From Pseudoroseicyclus_A sp041714655 (GTDB taxonomy: Bacteria; Pseudomonadota; Alphaproteobacteria; Rhodobacterales; Rhodobacteraceae), in NCBI RefSeq assembly GCF_041714655.1, contig NZ_CP168219.1, forward strand, positions 1,488,001-1,552,000: a stretch of 64,000 nucleotides of DNA. The letters are read 5' to 3'. Below, piece after piece: positions 25,279 to 35,993 of this stretch. Every line of letters begins with the position of its first letter. Position 1 is the stretch's first letter. The notes beneath the pieces are model-generated. The model worked only from the letters and a program-made list of their open reading frames with translations. It was not told the DNA's origin and ran no database searches. A program made the translations under genes and the position numbers.

Positions 25279-26001
25279 ATGACCGAGGCGAGACCGACGT
25301 ACAAGCGTGTCCTTCTGAAGATTTCCGGCGAGGCGCTGATGGGCGACCAGTCCTTCGGGCTGCATCCGCCGACCGTCCAGCGAATCGCCCGCGAGGTGCA
25401 GAGCGTCCACGAGCTCGGCGTCGAGATCGCCATGGTGATCGGCGGCGGCAACATCTTCCGCGGCCTGTCCGGCTCCGCCCAGGGGATGGAGCGTTCGACG
25501 GCCGATTACATGGGGATGCTGGCGACGGTGATGAACGCGCTCGCCATGCAGAGCGCGCTCGAGCAGCTCGGCATCTATGTGCGGGTGCAGACGGCGATCC
25601 CCATGGATCAGGTTTGCGAGCCCTACATCCGCCGCCGCGCCGTCCGGCATCTGGAAAAGAAGCGCGTGGTGATCTTCGCCGCCGGCACCGGCAACCCCTA
25701 TTTCACCACTGACACGGCCGCGACGCTCCGCGCCAACGAGATGCATTGCGAGGCGATCTTCAAGGGCACCAAGGTCGACGGGGTCTATGACAAGGACCCG
25801 AAGAAATTCCCCGATGCCAAGCGCTACGACGAAGTGAGCTATGACGAGGTGCTGCAGAAGCACCTGGGCGTCATGGATGCCTCGGCCATCGCGCTGGCCC
25901 GGGACAATTCGCTGCCCATCATCGTCTTCTCGCTGGACGAGCCCGGCGGCTTCCGCGGCATCCTCGCGGGGCAGGGGACCTACACGATCGTCCGGGAATA
26001 G
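25279..26001 (+). CDS. pyrH: UMP kinase
   Basis: A 240-residue amino-acid-kinase-fold enzyme that phosphorylates UMP to UDP in pyrimidine synthesis, acting as a hexamer. VLLKISGEALMG is near residue 11, followed by MVIGGGNIFRG, MGMLATVMNALAMQ and the nucleotide-binding GTGNPYFTTDTAATLRA near residue 140; VDGVYDKDPKK is also typical. The ATG at 25279 is preferred because AAGGGG lies six bases upstream; the ATG at 25273 would abut it. Usually frr follows pyrH, but here an unrelated gene on the other strand does. Confidence 0.96.
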   Translation: MTEARPTYKRVLLKISGEALMGDQSFGLHPPTVQRIAREVQSVHELGVEIAMVIGGGNIFRGLSGSAQGMERSTADYMGMLATVMNALAMQSALEQLGIYVRVQTAIPMDQVCEPYIRRRAVRHLEKKRVVIFAAGTGNPYFTTDTAATLRANEMHCEAIFKGTKVDGVYDKDPKKFPDAKRYDEVSYDEVLQKHLGVMDASAIALARDNSLPIIVFSLDEPGGFRGILAGQGTYTIVRE

Positions 26002-26004
26002 GCG

Positions 26005-26622
26005 TCAGCCGCCGTCGCGCAGCTCTTCGATGAGGCTCTGCCGGATCTGCCGCCGTTCGCGGCGGCTGAAGATCTGGCGCGTGAACGGCGTGAGCGGGAT
26101 CACATCCGCCGGCGTCGCCCGCCGGTCGATGCGAAAGGCGCGGGTGGCCGCAATCTCCAGATCGTCGCCGCCGAAGGCGCAGATGACCATGATCTCGGCC
26201 TGTTCCACGTCATCCGCCGTCTCCGCCCGGCCCGCGAGCGTGATGTCGAGGAGCTTGCGGAAGCTGCCGAGGCTTATGAAGCCGGCGCGCTCCAGAGGCC
26301 CATGGCTCGTGACGCCCGGCGCCTCGGCCGCGTCGCCCGAATGGCTCAGTAGCTCGCGGTCGGTGATCGTTTCGGTCACCGGACCCGCGGGCAGATGCGC
26401 CGTGCATTTCGCGCTCTGCGGATAGATCGGCTCGGCGCTCATGTTCGACACGAGGCAGAGCGCGCCCAGATCAGAGCCGCCGCCGCGGTTGATGATGACC
26501 CGGGGGCGCCGCGCGCGGCGATAGGTCGTCACGAATAGCTGCAGATAGACGATCCACACCGCCAGCGTGCCGGGGCCGACAGCCAGGTTGAGGGCAGGGG
26601 CATTTGCGGCGATCCACTCCAT
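26005..26622 (-). CDS. hypothetical protein with N-terminal membrane segment
   Basis: A 205-residue protein I do not recognise. Residues 12-34 (LNLAVGPGTLAVWIVYLQLFVTT) form one likely membrane helix, followed by a basic RRARRPR stretch, which predicts a cytoplasmic C-terminal domain. That domain begins with a beta-rich section (RVIINRGGGSDLGALCLVSNMS) and ends basic (FSRRERRQIRQSLIEEL). The reading frame is intact, codon use matches the neighbours and there is little overlap with other genes. It ends three bases from the pyrH stop on the opposite strand. Confidence 0.75.
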   Translation of the reverse strand: MEWIAANAPALNLAVGPGTLAVWIVYLQLFVTTYRRARRPRVIINRGGGSDLGALCLVSNMSAEPIYPQSAKCTAHLPAGPVTETITDRELLSHSGDAAEAPGVTSHGPLERAGFISLGSFRKLLDITLAGRAETADDVEQAEIMVICAFGGDDLEIAATRAFRIDRRATPADVIPLTPFTRQIFSRRERRQIRQSLIEELRDGG

Positions 26623-26654
26623 CGGGGTGGCAACCGGCGAGGGGCGGAAAGGTT

Positions 26655-26688
26655 CCGAGGGGCGGCGGGGATGCCCGCCGCCCCTCGG
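26655..26688 (-). terminator. terminator-like 15-bp stem after acnA
   Basis: A perfect 15-bp inverted repeat (26655-26669 with 26674-26688, loop of 4) starts six bases past the acnA stop. Only a short T-containing run (AACCTTTCC) follows, so the end of acnA transcription here is likely but not textbook. Confidence 0.6.
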
Positions 26689-26694
26689 GGTAGA

Positions 26695-29472
<2,778 letters not shown>

Positions 29473-29557
29473 GGGGTGGCCTCCTCGGATGAGTATCGCG
29501 GGTGACGGACTTGCCCCTTCTCTCGCGCAAGCGAAGGGCGCGATCAAGGGCGGCTGG

Positions 29558-29583
29558 CCACCGTATACTGTTGTATACCGTGG
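29558..29583. promoter_or_regulatory. GTATAC palindrome, candidate operator at acnA
   Basis: CCACCGTATAC-TGTT-GTATACCGTGG is an inverted repeat of 11-base arms with one mismatch per arm. GTATAC cores are frequent in GntR/FadR-type operators. It covers the spacer and -10 of the acnA promoter, so a bound protein would block it. Confidence 0.55.
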
Positions 29584-29590
29584 AGTGCAA
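29562..29590 (-). promoter_or_regulatory. probable acnA promoter
   Basis: On the minus strand TTGCAC (29585-29590) and TATACG (29562-29567) are 17 bases apart. The transcript would have a leader of about 80 bases. On the plus strand the same palindrome contains TATACT (29564-29569), a possible -10 for the divergent DUF1223 gene, but without a good -35. Confidence 0.6.
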
Positions 29591-29679
29591 GAGGCGGATC
29601 GGCCACGCCTGCGGCCGCTCCCGGACGCGTCAACAAGCGTTGATTGGTCATTGCAGATGACCTCGGCTAGGGAGGGGGC

Positions 29680-30426
29680 ATGATGAAGGCGGAGTATTCC
29701 ATGCAGGCCTTGAAGGCAGGTATCATCGCATTTCTCATGGGCTTTTCGCCGGCGGTCGCACAAGACGCGCCGGCCGCGCCGCCCGTGGGTCAGCCGCCGG
29801 TCGTGGTGGAGCTCTATACCTCGCAGGGCTGCTCGTCCTGCCCGCCGGCCGATGCGCTTCTGCAGCAGCTCGCGGGCCGGCCCGAGGTCATCGCCCTCGC
29901 ACTGCATGTCGATTACTGGGACTACATCGGCTGGGAAGACAGCTTCGCCCGGCCCGAGTTCACCCAGCGCCAGCGCCGCTATGCCCGCGCCGCCGGTGCC
30001 AGCGCGATCTACACGCCGCAATTCGTCGTCTCCGGCCAGCAGCATGTCATCGGCGCCCGGCCGATGGAGTTGATGGACGGCATCCGCGCCGCCGCCGCGG
30101 CGATGGAGCCGATGGGGCTGACGATCGAGCGGCAGGGCGACGGGGTGCGCATCCGTGCCTCCGCGCTGCCGCAGCCGCGCCCGCTCGTCGTGCAGCTCGT
30201 CCGCTACATGCCGCGCGAGACGGTCGATGTGCTGCGCGGCGAGAATGCCGGGCTGGCGCTCAGCTATGCCAATATCGTCACCGACTGGACCGCCGTCGCC
30301 GAATGGGACGGCGCCGCGCCGCTCGACATCGAGGTCGAGGCGCCGGGCGACGCGCCGCTCGTCGTGCTCGTGCAGGATGCCGGCCAGGGCCGCATCTGCG
30401 CGGCCGCACGGCTGCTGCCCGGCTGA
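29680..30426 (+). CDS. DUF1223 thioredoxin-like exported protein
   Basis: A 248-residue protein with a signal peptide (cleavage likely after AVA at residue 27) and a DUF1223 domain. VVVELYTSQGCSSCPPAD near residues 41-58 includes a CxxC (Cys51, Cys54), resembling a thioredoxin/glutaredoxin active site. HVDYWDYIGWEDSFA and YTPQFVVSGQ (with the cis-proline position) are family-typical. It is expected to be periplasmic; the redox role is inferred from fold. GGGAGGGGG precedes the double ATG at 29680/29683. It is divergent from acnA. Confidence 0.87.
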   Translation: MMKAEYSMQALKAGIIAFLMGFSPAVAQDAPAAPPVGQPPVVVELYTSQGCSSCPPADALLQQLAGRPEVIALALHVDYWDYIGWEDSFARPEFTQRQRRYARAAGASAIYTPQFVVSGQQHVIGARPMELMDGIRAAAAAMEPMGLTIERQGDGVRIRASALPQPRPLVVQLVRYMPRETVDVLRGENAGLALSYANIVTDWTAVAEWDGAAPLDIEVEAPGDAPLVVLVQDAGQGRICAAARLLPG

Positions 30427-30574
30427 CCCGGCCCGCGTTTTCCGCTTGTTCGATGACCGCCGGTCCTGGCTGGTCAGAGGCTGGCCCGGGGCGCGCATTC
30501 CCGCGCCGCCGCCGCTCTCGCATATTCGGTCGGTCAGCCCGCCCCCATCGGCCGGCGCCGCACTCTCGAAGAGG

Positions 30575-31690
30575 TTATTCGTCCTCTTCGTCGTCTCCAA
30601 CTTCGATGAGGGAGATCTCGCCCGCCTCGACGGCGGCGCGGATCGCGCCCACCATCTCGGACATGGCGGCCTCTCCCTCGGCCTTCTTCACGCGCCCGCG
30701 CTCGGTAACCCCCTCGCGCAAGGCCTCCGCCATCCGCCCCGGCAGGCCGGAGAGGATGAACTCCGCCGCCGCCGCCTCGTCGCCGCCGATCGAGGCGGCG
30801 GAGGCGAGCGCGGCGACAAGCACGTCGTTCTCGACATTGCGGGTGACCTTCGGCAGGTCGAGCGGCTGCACGCGCTCGGGGATGTTGCCGAAGGTGAAGA
30901 TCGCCTTGCGGACGCCCTTCGCGAAGTCGGGATCTTCGGCATCCAGCGCCTCCAGCACCTCGTCACGGGTCTGCGGCTTGGAGGAATTTAGGATCGTGCC
31001 GAGCCGGGTCTCCGGCATGTCGGCAAAGGCGGTGGGCGGCCGGGTGCCGTATTCGGCGGCCAGCGCCTGACCGATGCGGGCCACGGCGGCGGGCGAGATG
31101 CCGGCCGTCTGGCTGACGGCGAAGGCGATGCGCCGCGCCCGCTCGCCCGGCAGCTTGCCGAGCAGCTCCGCCGCCTTGCCGGCGGGCAGCTTGGAGAGCG
31201 TGACGGCCGCGACCTCGGTGCATTCCTGCTCCATGATCGGCACCAGGTGCTCGACCTTGAGCGCGGCGACCTGAGACCAGGGGTCAGTGGCGCCGGAGGG
31301 CGTCTCCCGATGGAGCCGCGCGGCGGCGCTCGGCGACAGCCGGTCGCGGAGCGCGGCAAGAGCCTCCTCCAGCCCGCCGGCGCCGGTGAGGCCGATGCTT
31401 TCGAGATCGCCGAGAAATTCGTTGGCCACCGCCTCGACCGTCGCGCGGTCGATGACCTTGAGCTGGCCGAGCTCGCGCGTCAGGTCGAGCTGCACCTCCT
31501 CCGGCAGCTTCGAGAGCGAGATCTCGCTGCCGTCGCGCAGGAGCATCTGCACCACCATCGCCGCCTTGCGCCGCCGGGTGAGCCCGGTGACCGGGGCCGG
31601 GGCGGGCGCGGCCGACAGGGCCGGCGCCGCGGCCGGCTTGTTCAGGGCGGCCAGCGGGCTGGCCATTGGGGTGAAGGCAGGCGTGCTCAT
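30575..31690 (-). CDS. fliG: FliG-like flagellar motor switch protein, orphan
   Basis: A 371-residue FliG family protein. An unusual Ala/Pro-rich N terminus (about 35 residues) precedes the FliG N and middle domains (RRRKAAMVVQMLLRDG; LSKLPAGKAAELLGKLPGE). The C-terminal domain near residues 300-360 carries LPGRMAEALREGVTERGRV and IRAAVEAGEISL. The EHPQT motif is altered (EQECT), and the acidic pair of the torque helix (LREDM in enteric FliG) reads LREGV, so one charged residue appears lost. No other flagellar gene is near. It may be a divergent second FliG or serve a different assembly. The tail is acidic (GDDEEDE). Confidence 0.85.
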   Translation of the reverse strand: MSTPAFTPMASPLAALNKPAAAPALSAAPAPAPVTGLTRRRKAAMVVQMLLRDGSEISLSKLPEEVQLDLTRELGQLKVIDRATVEAVANEFLGDLESIGLTGAGGLEEALAALRDRLSPSAAARLHRETPSGATDPWSQVAALKVEHLVPIMEQECTEVAAVTLSKLPAGKAAELLGKLPGERARRIAFAVSQTAGISPAAVARIGQALAAEYGTRPPTAFADMPETRLGTILNSSKPQTRDEVLEALDAEDPDFAKGVRKAIFTFGNIPERVQPLDLPKVTRNVENDVLVAALASAASIGGDEAAAAEFILSGLPGRMAEALREGVTERGRVKKAEGEAAMSEMVGAIRAAVEAGEISLIEVGDDEEDE

Positions 31691-31846
31691 GGCAGGCGGG
31701 TCTCACAGCTTTGTCGTCTCGTCTTCCCCTCTTAGCGCCTCTTGGTGAACAGGGGATTGACCGCGGGACAGGCGCCCCGGCCCCCGCTGGCAGTAGAAGG
31801 CGATCGGCCCTAGGCTCGGGGCTCGCCAGCTCAGCCCGGAGGCCCC

Positions 31847-32884
31847 ATGACCATCCCCGTCTTCGACGGTCACAACGACCTGCTCCTCGCCCTCGCCACC
31901 GGCGGCACGACTGTCGCACTCGTGCGCGACGGCGGCGGGCCGACGCAGATCGACGCGCCGAAGGCGCAGGCGGGCGGCCTCGCCGGCGGGCTCTTCGCGC
32001 TCTGGGCCTGGGACGAGGACGAGGATTTCGGCCCCCTCGAGGGCGCCAGCTACGACCCGCCCCTGCCGGGCGCGCTCGACGAGGGCGCGGCGCTCCGCCG
32101 GGTGATCGCCGAGGTCGCGGAGTTCCGGGCGCTGGCCGCGGCCGGCGTCATCCGCCCCTGCGTGACGGCGGCGGAGATCGAGGCGGCGCTGCCCGGGGAG
32201 GCGATGGCCGCCGTCCTCCACCTCGAGGGCGCCGATTGCATCGATCCCGAGTTCCGGGCGCTGCATGTGCTGCATGCGCTGGGGCTCCGCTCGATGGGGC
32301 TCGTCTGGAGCCGCAAGACGCGCTGGGCCGAGGGCGTGCCGTTCCGCTTCCCCTCCGGCCCCGACACCGGGCCGGGGCTGACGGAAGAGGGAAGGGCGCT
32401 TGTCCGCGAGGCGGGGACCTTGGGAATCGCGCTCGACCTCAGCCACCTCAACGAGAAGGGCTGCGACGACGTGGCGGCGCTGACGGGCAAGCCGCTCATC
32501 GCCAGCCATTCCTGCGCCCATGCCCTCGCCCCCCATGCGCGCAACCTCACCGACCGGCAATTGGACCAGATCGCCGAGACCGGCGGGCTCGTCGGGCTCA
32601 ACTTCGCCCGCGCCTTCCTCAGCCCCGACGGCCAGATGGGCGCCGATGTGCGGCTCGAGACGGTAATCCGGCATCTCGACCACCTGCTGGAGCATCTGGG
32701 CGAAGGCGGCGTGGCGCTGGGCTCGGATTTCGACGGGGCGCAGGTGCCGGAGGAAATCGGCGACGCCGCCGGCCTGCCGGCCCTCATCGGCGCGATGGAG
32801 CGGGCGGGCTATGGCGAAGCGCTGATCCGGCGGATCGCGCACGGGAACTGGGTGGATGTGCTGAGGCGGACCTGGGGGGCGTGA
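31847..32884 (+). CDS. membrane-dipeptidase family (M19) peptidase
   Basis: A 345-residue zinc dipeptidase of the renal dipeptidase family, without a signal peptide and so probably cytoplasmic. Metal-binding motifs are HxD (His9, Asp11), the bridging glutamate in HLEGAD near residue 125, SHSCAH near residue 218 and the catalytic GSDFDG near residue 292. Expected to cleave dipeptides, possibly including D-residues. It is transcribed alone and converges on the CoA-transferase gene; its last 60 bases are partly repeated downstream (see the duplication). Confidence 0.92.
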   Translation: MTIPVFDGHNDLLLALATGGTTVALVRDGGGPTQIDAPKAQAGGLAGGLFALWAWDEDEDFGPLEGASYDPPLPGALDEGAALRRVIAEVAEFRALAAAGVIRPCVTAAEIEAALPGEAMAAVLHLEGADCIDPEFRALHVLHALGLRSMGLVWSRKTRWAEGVPFRFPSGPDTGPGLTEEGRALVREAGTLGIALDLSHLNEKGCDDVAALTGKPLIASHSCAHALAPHARNLTDRQLDQIAETGGLVGLNFARAFLSPDGQMGADVRLETVIRHLDHLLEHLGEGGVALGSDFDGAQVPEEIGDAAGLPALIGAMERAGYGEALIRRIAHGNWVDVLRRTWGA

Positions 32885-33172
32885 CCGTCCGGGGGGCCGG
32901 GCCTTTGGCCCGGGTGGAGGCTCTGCCTCCACACCTCCGAGGTATTTATGGCCAGATGAAAGGGGATCGGGGAGAAGGATCAGCGGCGGTGCCGAGGGGG
33001 GCGCGGGCCGAGGTAAGGCGCTGATTTGGCGGATCGTGCATGAATTTTGCTGTCGGGCAGGGCCGGCCCGTTGGGCCGGGTGGAGGCTCTGCCTCCACAC
33101 CTCCGGCATATTTCCGGCCAGATGAAGGGGATCAGGACGAGAAGGACCAGCGGCCGGCGCCGAGGAGGGGGG
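32819..33172. repeat. decayed tandem duplication of two convergent gene ends
   Basis: Copy 1 (32819-33000) is the true 3' end of the dipeptidase gene, a hairpin repeat (GGAGGCTCTGCCTCC core at 32916) and a remnant matching the end of the CoA-transferase gene. Copy 2 (33018-33172) is a remnant matching the end of the dipeptidase gene (GCGCTGAT at 33018), the same hairpin repeat (33082) and the true CoA-transferase end. The offset is about 166-199 bases because copy 2 lacks about 33 bases. Both hairpin parts share a tail containing GGCCAGATGAA. Confidence 0.7.
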
Positions 33173-34274
33173 CGGCCTTCTCGGTGGTGAGGGGGGAGCG
33201 GGAGAGGCGGATGGGGGTGCGCAGGCCCGGGATGCCCTCGGGGGCGATGGCCATGGCGCGGGCCTCGGCCTGGGGGTCGGCCAAAGCCTCGGGCACCCGG
33301 TTGATCGGGCCGCCGGGGACGCCGGCGGCGGTCAGCGCGGCGATGAGATCGGCGCGGGAACGGCCGGCGGTGGCGGAAGAGAGGATGGCGGCGAGGGCGG
33401 CGCGGTTGGTGACGCGGTCGCCGTTCGTCGCATAGGCGGGGTCGGCGGCGAGGGAGGGGAGGGCGAGCACCTCGCAGAGGGCGCGGAACTGCCGGTCGTT
33501 GCCGCAGGCGATGATGAGATGGCCGTCGGCAGCCGGGAAGACCTGATAGGGCACGATGTTCGGATGGGCATTGCCCAGCCGCCCCGGCTCCTGCCCGCCG
33601 ATCAGCCAGTTCGCCGCCTGGTTCGCCAGCACCCCGAGCCCGGTGTCGAAAAGCGCCAGATCGAGCTGCTGGCCGAGGCCGGAGCGGGCGCGCTCGGCCA
33701 GCGCCGCCTGCACGGCGATGGTGCCGTAGAGCCCGGTGAAGATGTCGATCCACGCGACGCCGACCTTCTGGGGCTCGCCCTCGGGCTCTCCCGTGAGGTC
33801 CATGATGCCGCTCATGCCCTGGACGAGGAAATCATAGCCCGGCTGGGAGGCGCGGGGGCCGTCCTGCCCGAAGCCGGTGATGGAGGCATAGACGAGGCCG
33901 GGGTTGGCCTCGCGGAGGCTCGGATAATCGAGCCCGTATTTCGCGAGCCCGCCGACCTTGAAGTTCTCGATGAGGACGTCGGCCTCCGAGATCAGCGCCT
34001 TGAGGCGGGCGAGGTCGTCCGGCTGGCCGAAATCGCAGATGACGGAGCTCTTGCCCCGGTTGGTGGCGTGGAAATAGGCGGCGACGCGCTCGGTGCCGCC
34101 GCGGCCGTCATCGCGGTCGAGAAAGGGCGGGCCCCAGCGGCGGGTGTCGTCGCCCTCCGGCGCCTCGATCTTGATGACCTCCGCCCCGAGGTCGGCCAGC
34201 GTCTGGCCGAGCCAGGGGCCGGCGAGGATGCGGGCGAGTTCTACGACCTTGAGGCCTGCAAGCGGCGCGCTCAT
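33132..34274 (-). CDS. CaiB/BaiF (class III) CoA-transferase, probably succinyl-CoA:glutarate type
   Basis: A 380-residue class III CoA-transferase. The N-terminal VVELARILAGPWLGQTLADLG is typical, LIENFKVG follows, and the catalytic aspartate is Asp148 in PGYDFLVQG. It overlaps the upstream acyl-CoA dehydrogenase gene by four bases (ATGA). Because that enzyme looks like glutaryl-CoA dehydrogenase, the likely reaction is CoA transfer to glutarate (inference from context); other dicarboxylates are possible. Its stop lies inside copy 2 of the tandem duplication. Confidence 0.88.
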   Translation of the reverse strand: MSAPLAGLKVVELARILAGPWLGQTLADLGAEVIKIEAPEGDDTRRWGPPFLDRDDGRGGTERVAAYFHATNRGKSSVICDFGQPDDLARLKALISEADVLIENFKVGGLAKYGLDYPSLREANPGLVYASITGFGQDGPRASQPGYDFLVQGMSGIMDLTGEPEGEPQKVGVAWIDIFTGLYGTIAVQAALAERARSGLGQQLDLALFDTGLGVLANQAANWLIGGQEPGRLGNAHPNIVPYQVFPAADGHLIIACGNDRQFRALCEVLALPSLAADPAYATNGDRVTNRAALAAILSSATAGRSRADLIAALTAAGVPGGPINRVPEALADPQAEARAMAIAPEGIPGLRTPIRLSRSPLTTEKAAPLLGAGRWSFSS

Positions 34275-35464
34275 CCGAAGGCCTGTATCCCCGTCTGGGC
34301 CCGGCCGAGGATCAGCGCATGGACGTCATGCGTGCCCTCGTAGGTGTTCACCGTCTCGAGGTTCTGGGCATGGCGCATCACCTGATACTCGATCTGGATG
34401 CCGTTGCCGCCATGCATGTCCCGCGCCATCCGGGCGATGTCGAGCGCCTTGCCGCAATTGTTGCGCTTGATGAGGGAGACCATCTCGGGGGCGAAGCGGC
34501 CCTCGTCATAGAGCCGGCCCACGCGGAGCGCCGCCTGAAGGCCGAGCGCGATCTCGGTCTGCATGTCGGCGAGCTTCTTCTGGTAGAGCTGGGTGGCGGC
34601 CAAGGGCTTTCCGAACTGCTTGCGGTCGAGCCCGTAGGAGCGGGCGCGGTGCCAGCAGTCTTCGGCGGCGCCCATGACGCCCCAGGCGATGCCGTAACGC
34701 GCCCGGTTGAGGCAGCCGAAGGGGCCGCCCATGCCCTCGGCATCGGGCAGAAGCGCGTCTTCGGAAACCTCGACGCCCTCCATGACGATCTCGCCGGTGA
34801 TGGAGGCCCGGAGGCTCAGCTTGCCGCCGATCTTGGGGGCGGAGAGGCCTTTCATGCCCTTCTCGAGCACGAAGCCCTTCACCTTGCCGCCGTGAGCGTC
34901 CGACTTCGCCCAGACCACGAACACATCGGCGAAGGGGGCGTTGGAGATCCACATCTTGGAGCCGGTGAGCCGGTAGCCGGAGGAGGTTTTCTCGGCGCGG
35001 GTCTTCATGCCGCCGGGGTCGGAGCCGGCATCGGGCTCGGTAAGACCGAAGCAGCCGATCCACTCGCCGGAGGCGAGCTTCGGCAGGTACTTCCTGCGCT
35101 GCTCCTCGGAGCCATAGGCATGGATGGGGAACATCACGAGAGAAGACTGGACGGACATCATCGAGCGGTAGCCCGAGTCCACCCGCTCCACCTCGCGGGC
35201 GACGAGCCCGTAGGTGACGTAGCCGGCGCCGAGGCCGCCGTATTCCTCCGGAATGGTGATGCCGAGAAGGCCCGCCTCGCCCATCTCGCGGAAGATGGCG
35301 GGGTCGGTCTCTTCGTTGAGATAGGCGGAGGTCACGCGGGGGGCGAGCTTGTCGGCGGCGAAGGCGCGGGCCGCCTCGCCGATCATGCGCTCGTCTTCCT
35401 CAAGCTGGTCGCGGAGGAGGAACGGATCCTCCCAGGTGAAGGGCTCGCCCTTGATGCCGGCCAT
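34271..35464 (-). CDS. glutaryl-CoA dehydrogenase-like acyl-CoA dehydrogenase
   Basis: A 397-residue FAD enzyme that by family would oxidise and decarboxylate glutaryl-CoA to crotonyl-CoA in lysine, tryptophan or glutarate catabolism. Markers are CFGLTEPDAGSDPGG near residue 138, the RARYGIAWG helix around residue 260 and the catalytic glutamate in NTYEGTHDVHALILGRAQTG near the C terminus, which is characteristic of this branch. It is first in a two-gene operon with the CoA-transferase. The start at 35464 is followed by the family-typical FTWEDPF. Confidence 0.9.
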   Translation of the reverse strand: MAGIKGEPFTWEDPFLLRDQLEEDERMIGEAARAFAADKLAPRVTSAYLNEETDPAIFREMGEAGLLGITIPEEYGGLGAGYVTYGLVAREVERVDSGYRSMMSVQSSLVMFPIHAYGSEEQRRKYLPKLASGEWIGCFGLTEPDAGSDPGGMKTRAEKTSSGYRLTGSKMWISNAPFADVFVVWAKSDAHGGKVKGFVLEKGMKGLSAPKIGGKLSLRASITGEIVMEGVEVSEDALLPDAEGMGGPFGCLNRARYGIAWGVMGAAEDCWHRARSYGLDRKQFGKPLAATQLYQKKLADMQTEIALGLQAALRVGRLYDEGRFAPEMVSLIKRNNCGKALDIARMARDMHGGNGIQIEYQVMRHAQNLETVNTYEGTHDVHALILGRAQTGIQAFG

Positions 35465-35993
35465 GTCTCGCCTCCCTTGGTTGGCCTATCCTTGGCGCGG
35501 GGGGCGGCGGAGGGCAAGGCGGGGGGCCCGATGTCGCTCGGGCTTTGGCCCCGTCCGACGTCAGGTCTTTCCCCCGCCCGGCGCGGTGGCGGTCGTCCGG
35601 GCTGGGACCGTGTGGTGGGTTACAAACCCACCCTACGCCTCGGCCCATCGGTCCCGCCCATTCCCCCGCCCGGTGCGCGCCGCAGGCGCAGGGCGAGCGC
35701 CGGCCCGTCCCGCGGGCTGGCGCTCTGGTTGAGCAGCGCTGACATTCGGGCGGAGGATGTGGCGGCACCATAAAGTGCGATGCGGAATCGTCGGAGCGCC
35801 ACCCCCCGGGCCGGCGCTCGCCCCGCGCGGCGAGGATTGCGCTTGGGGCGGGCGAGGCGGTGGGTTGGAAACCCACCCTACGCCTGGTCCGGCGTCGCGC
35901 GAGCGCGGGGCGGACCCACCGGGTTTACGCTCCTGCGCCCTTGCCGCCGGCGCACGCCCGGGCCAGTCTCGCCCGGCAACGAACGGGGGCGTC
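35465..35993. repeat. gene-free region with paired GGTGGGTT hairpins
   Basis: No credible gene in 529 bases. GGTGGGTT-ACA-AACCCACC (35614-35632) and GGTGGGTT-GGA-AACCCACC (35859-35877) are both followed by CTACGCCT, so they are direct copies 245 bases apart. Between them GGGCGAGCGCCGGCCC (35691-35706) and GGGCCGGCGCTCGCCC (35808-35823) form a perfect 16-bp inverted repeat around a 101-base core. CCCCCGCCCGG also repeats (35570 and 35664). This looks like a mosaic of dispersed extragenic repeats rather than a control region. Confidence 0.65.

Noticed and set aside
29473..30600. 376-codon upstream extension of the aconitase frame
   Set aside because: It passes through the acnA promoter and antisense to DUF1223; aconitase begins at 29472 with a strong ribosome binding site.
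35620..35802. 60-codon open frame on minus between the dehydrogenase and monooxygenase genes
   Set aside because: It lies in repeat sequence, has no ribosome binding site and no recognisable similarity.
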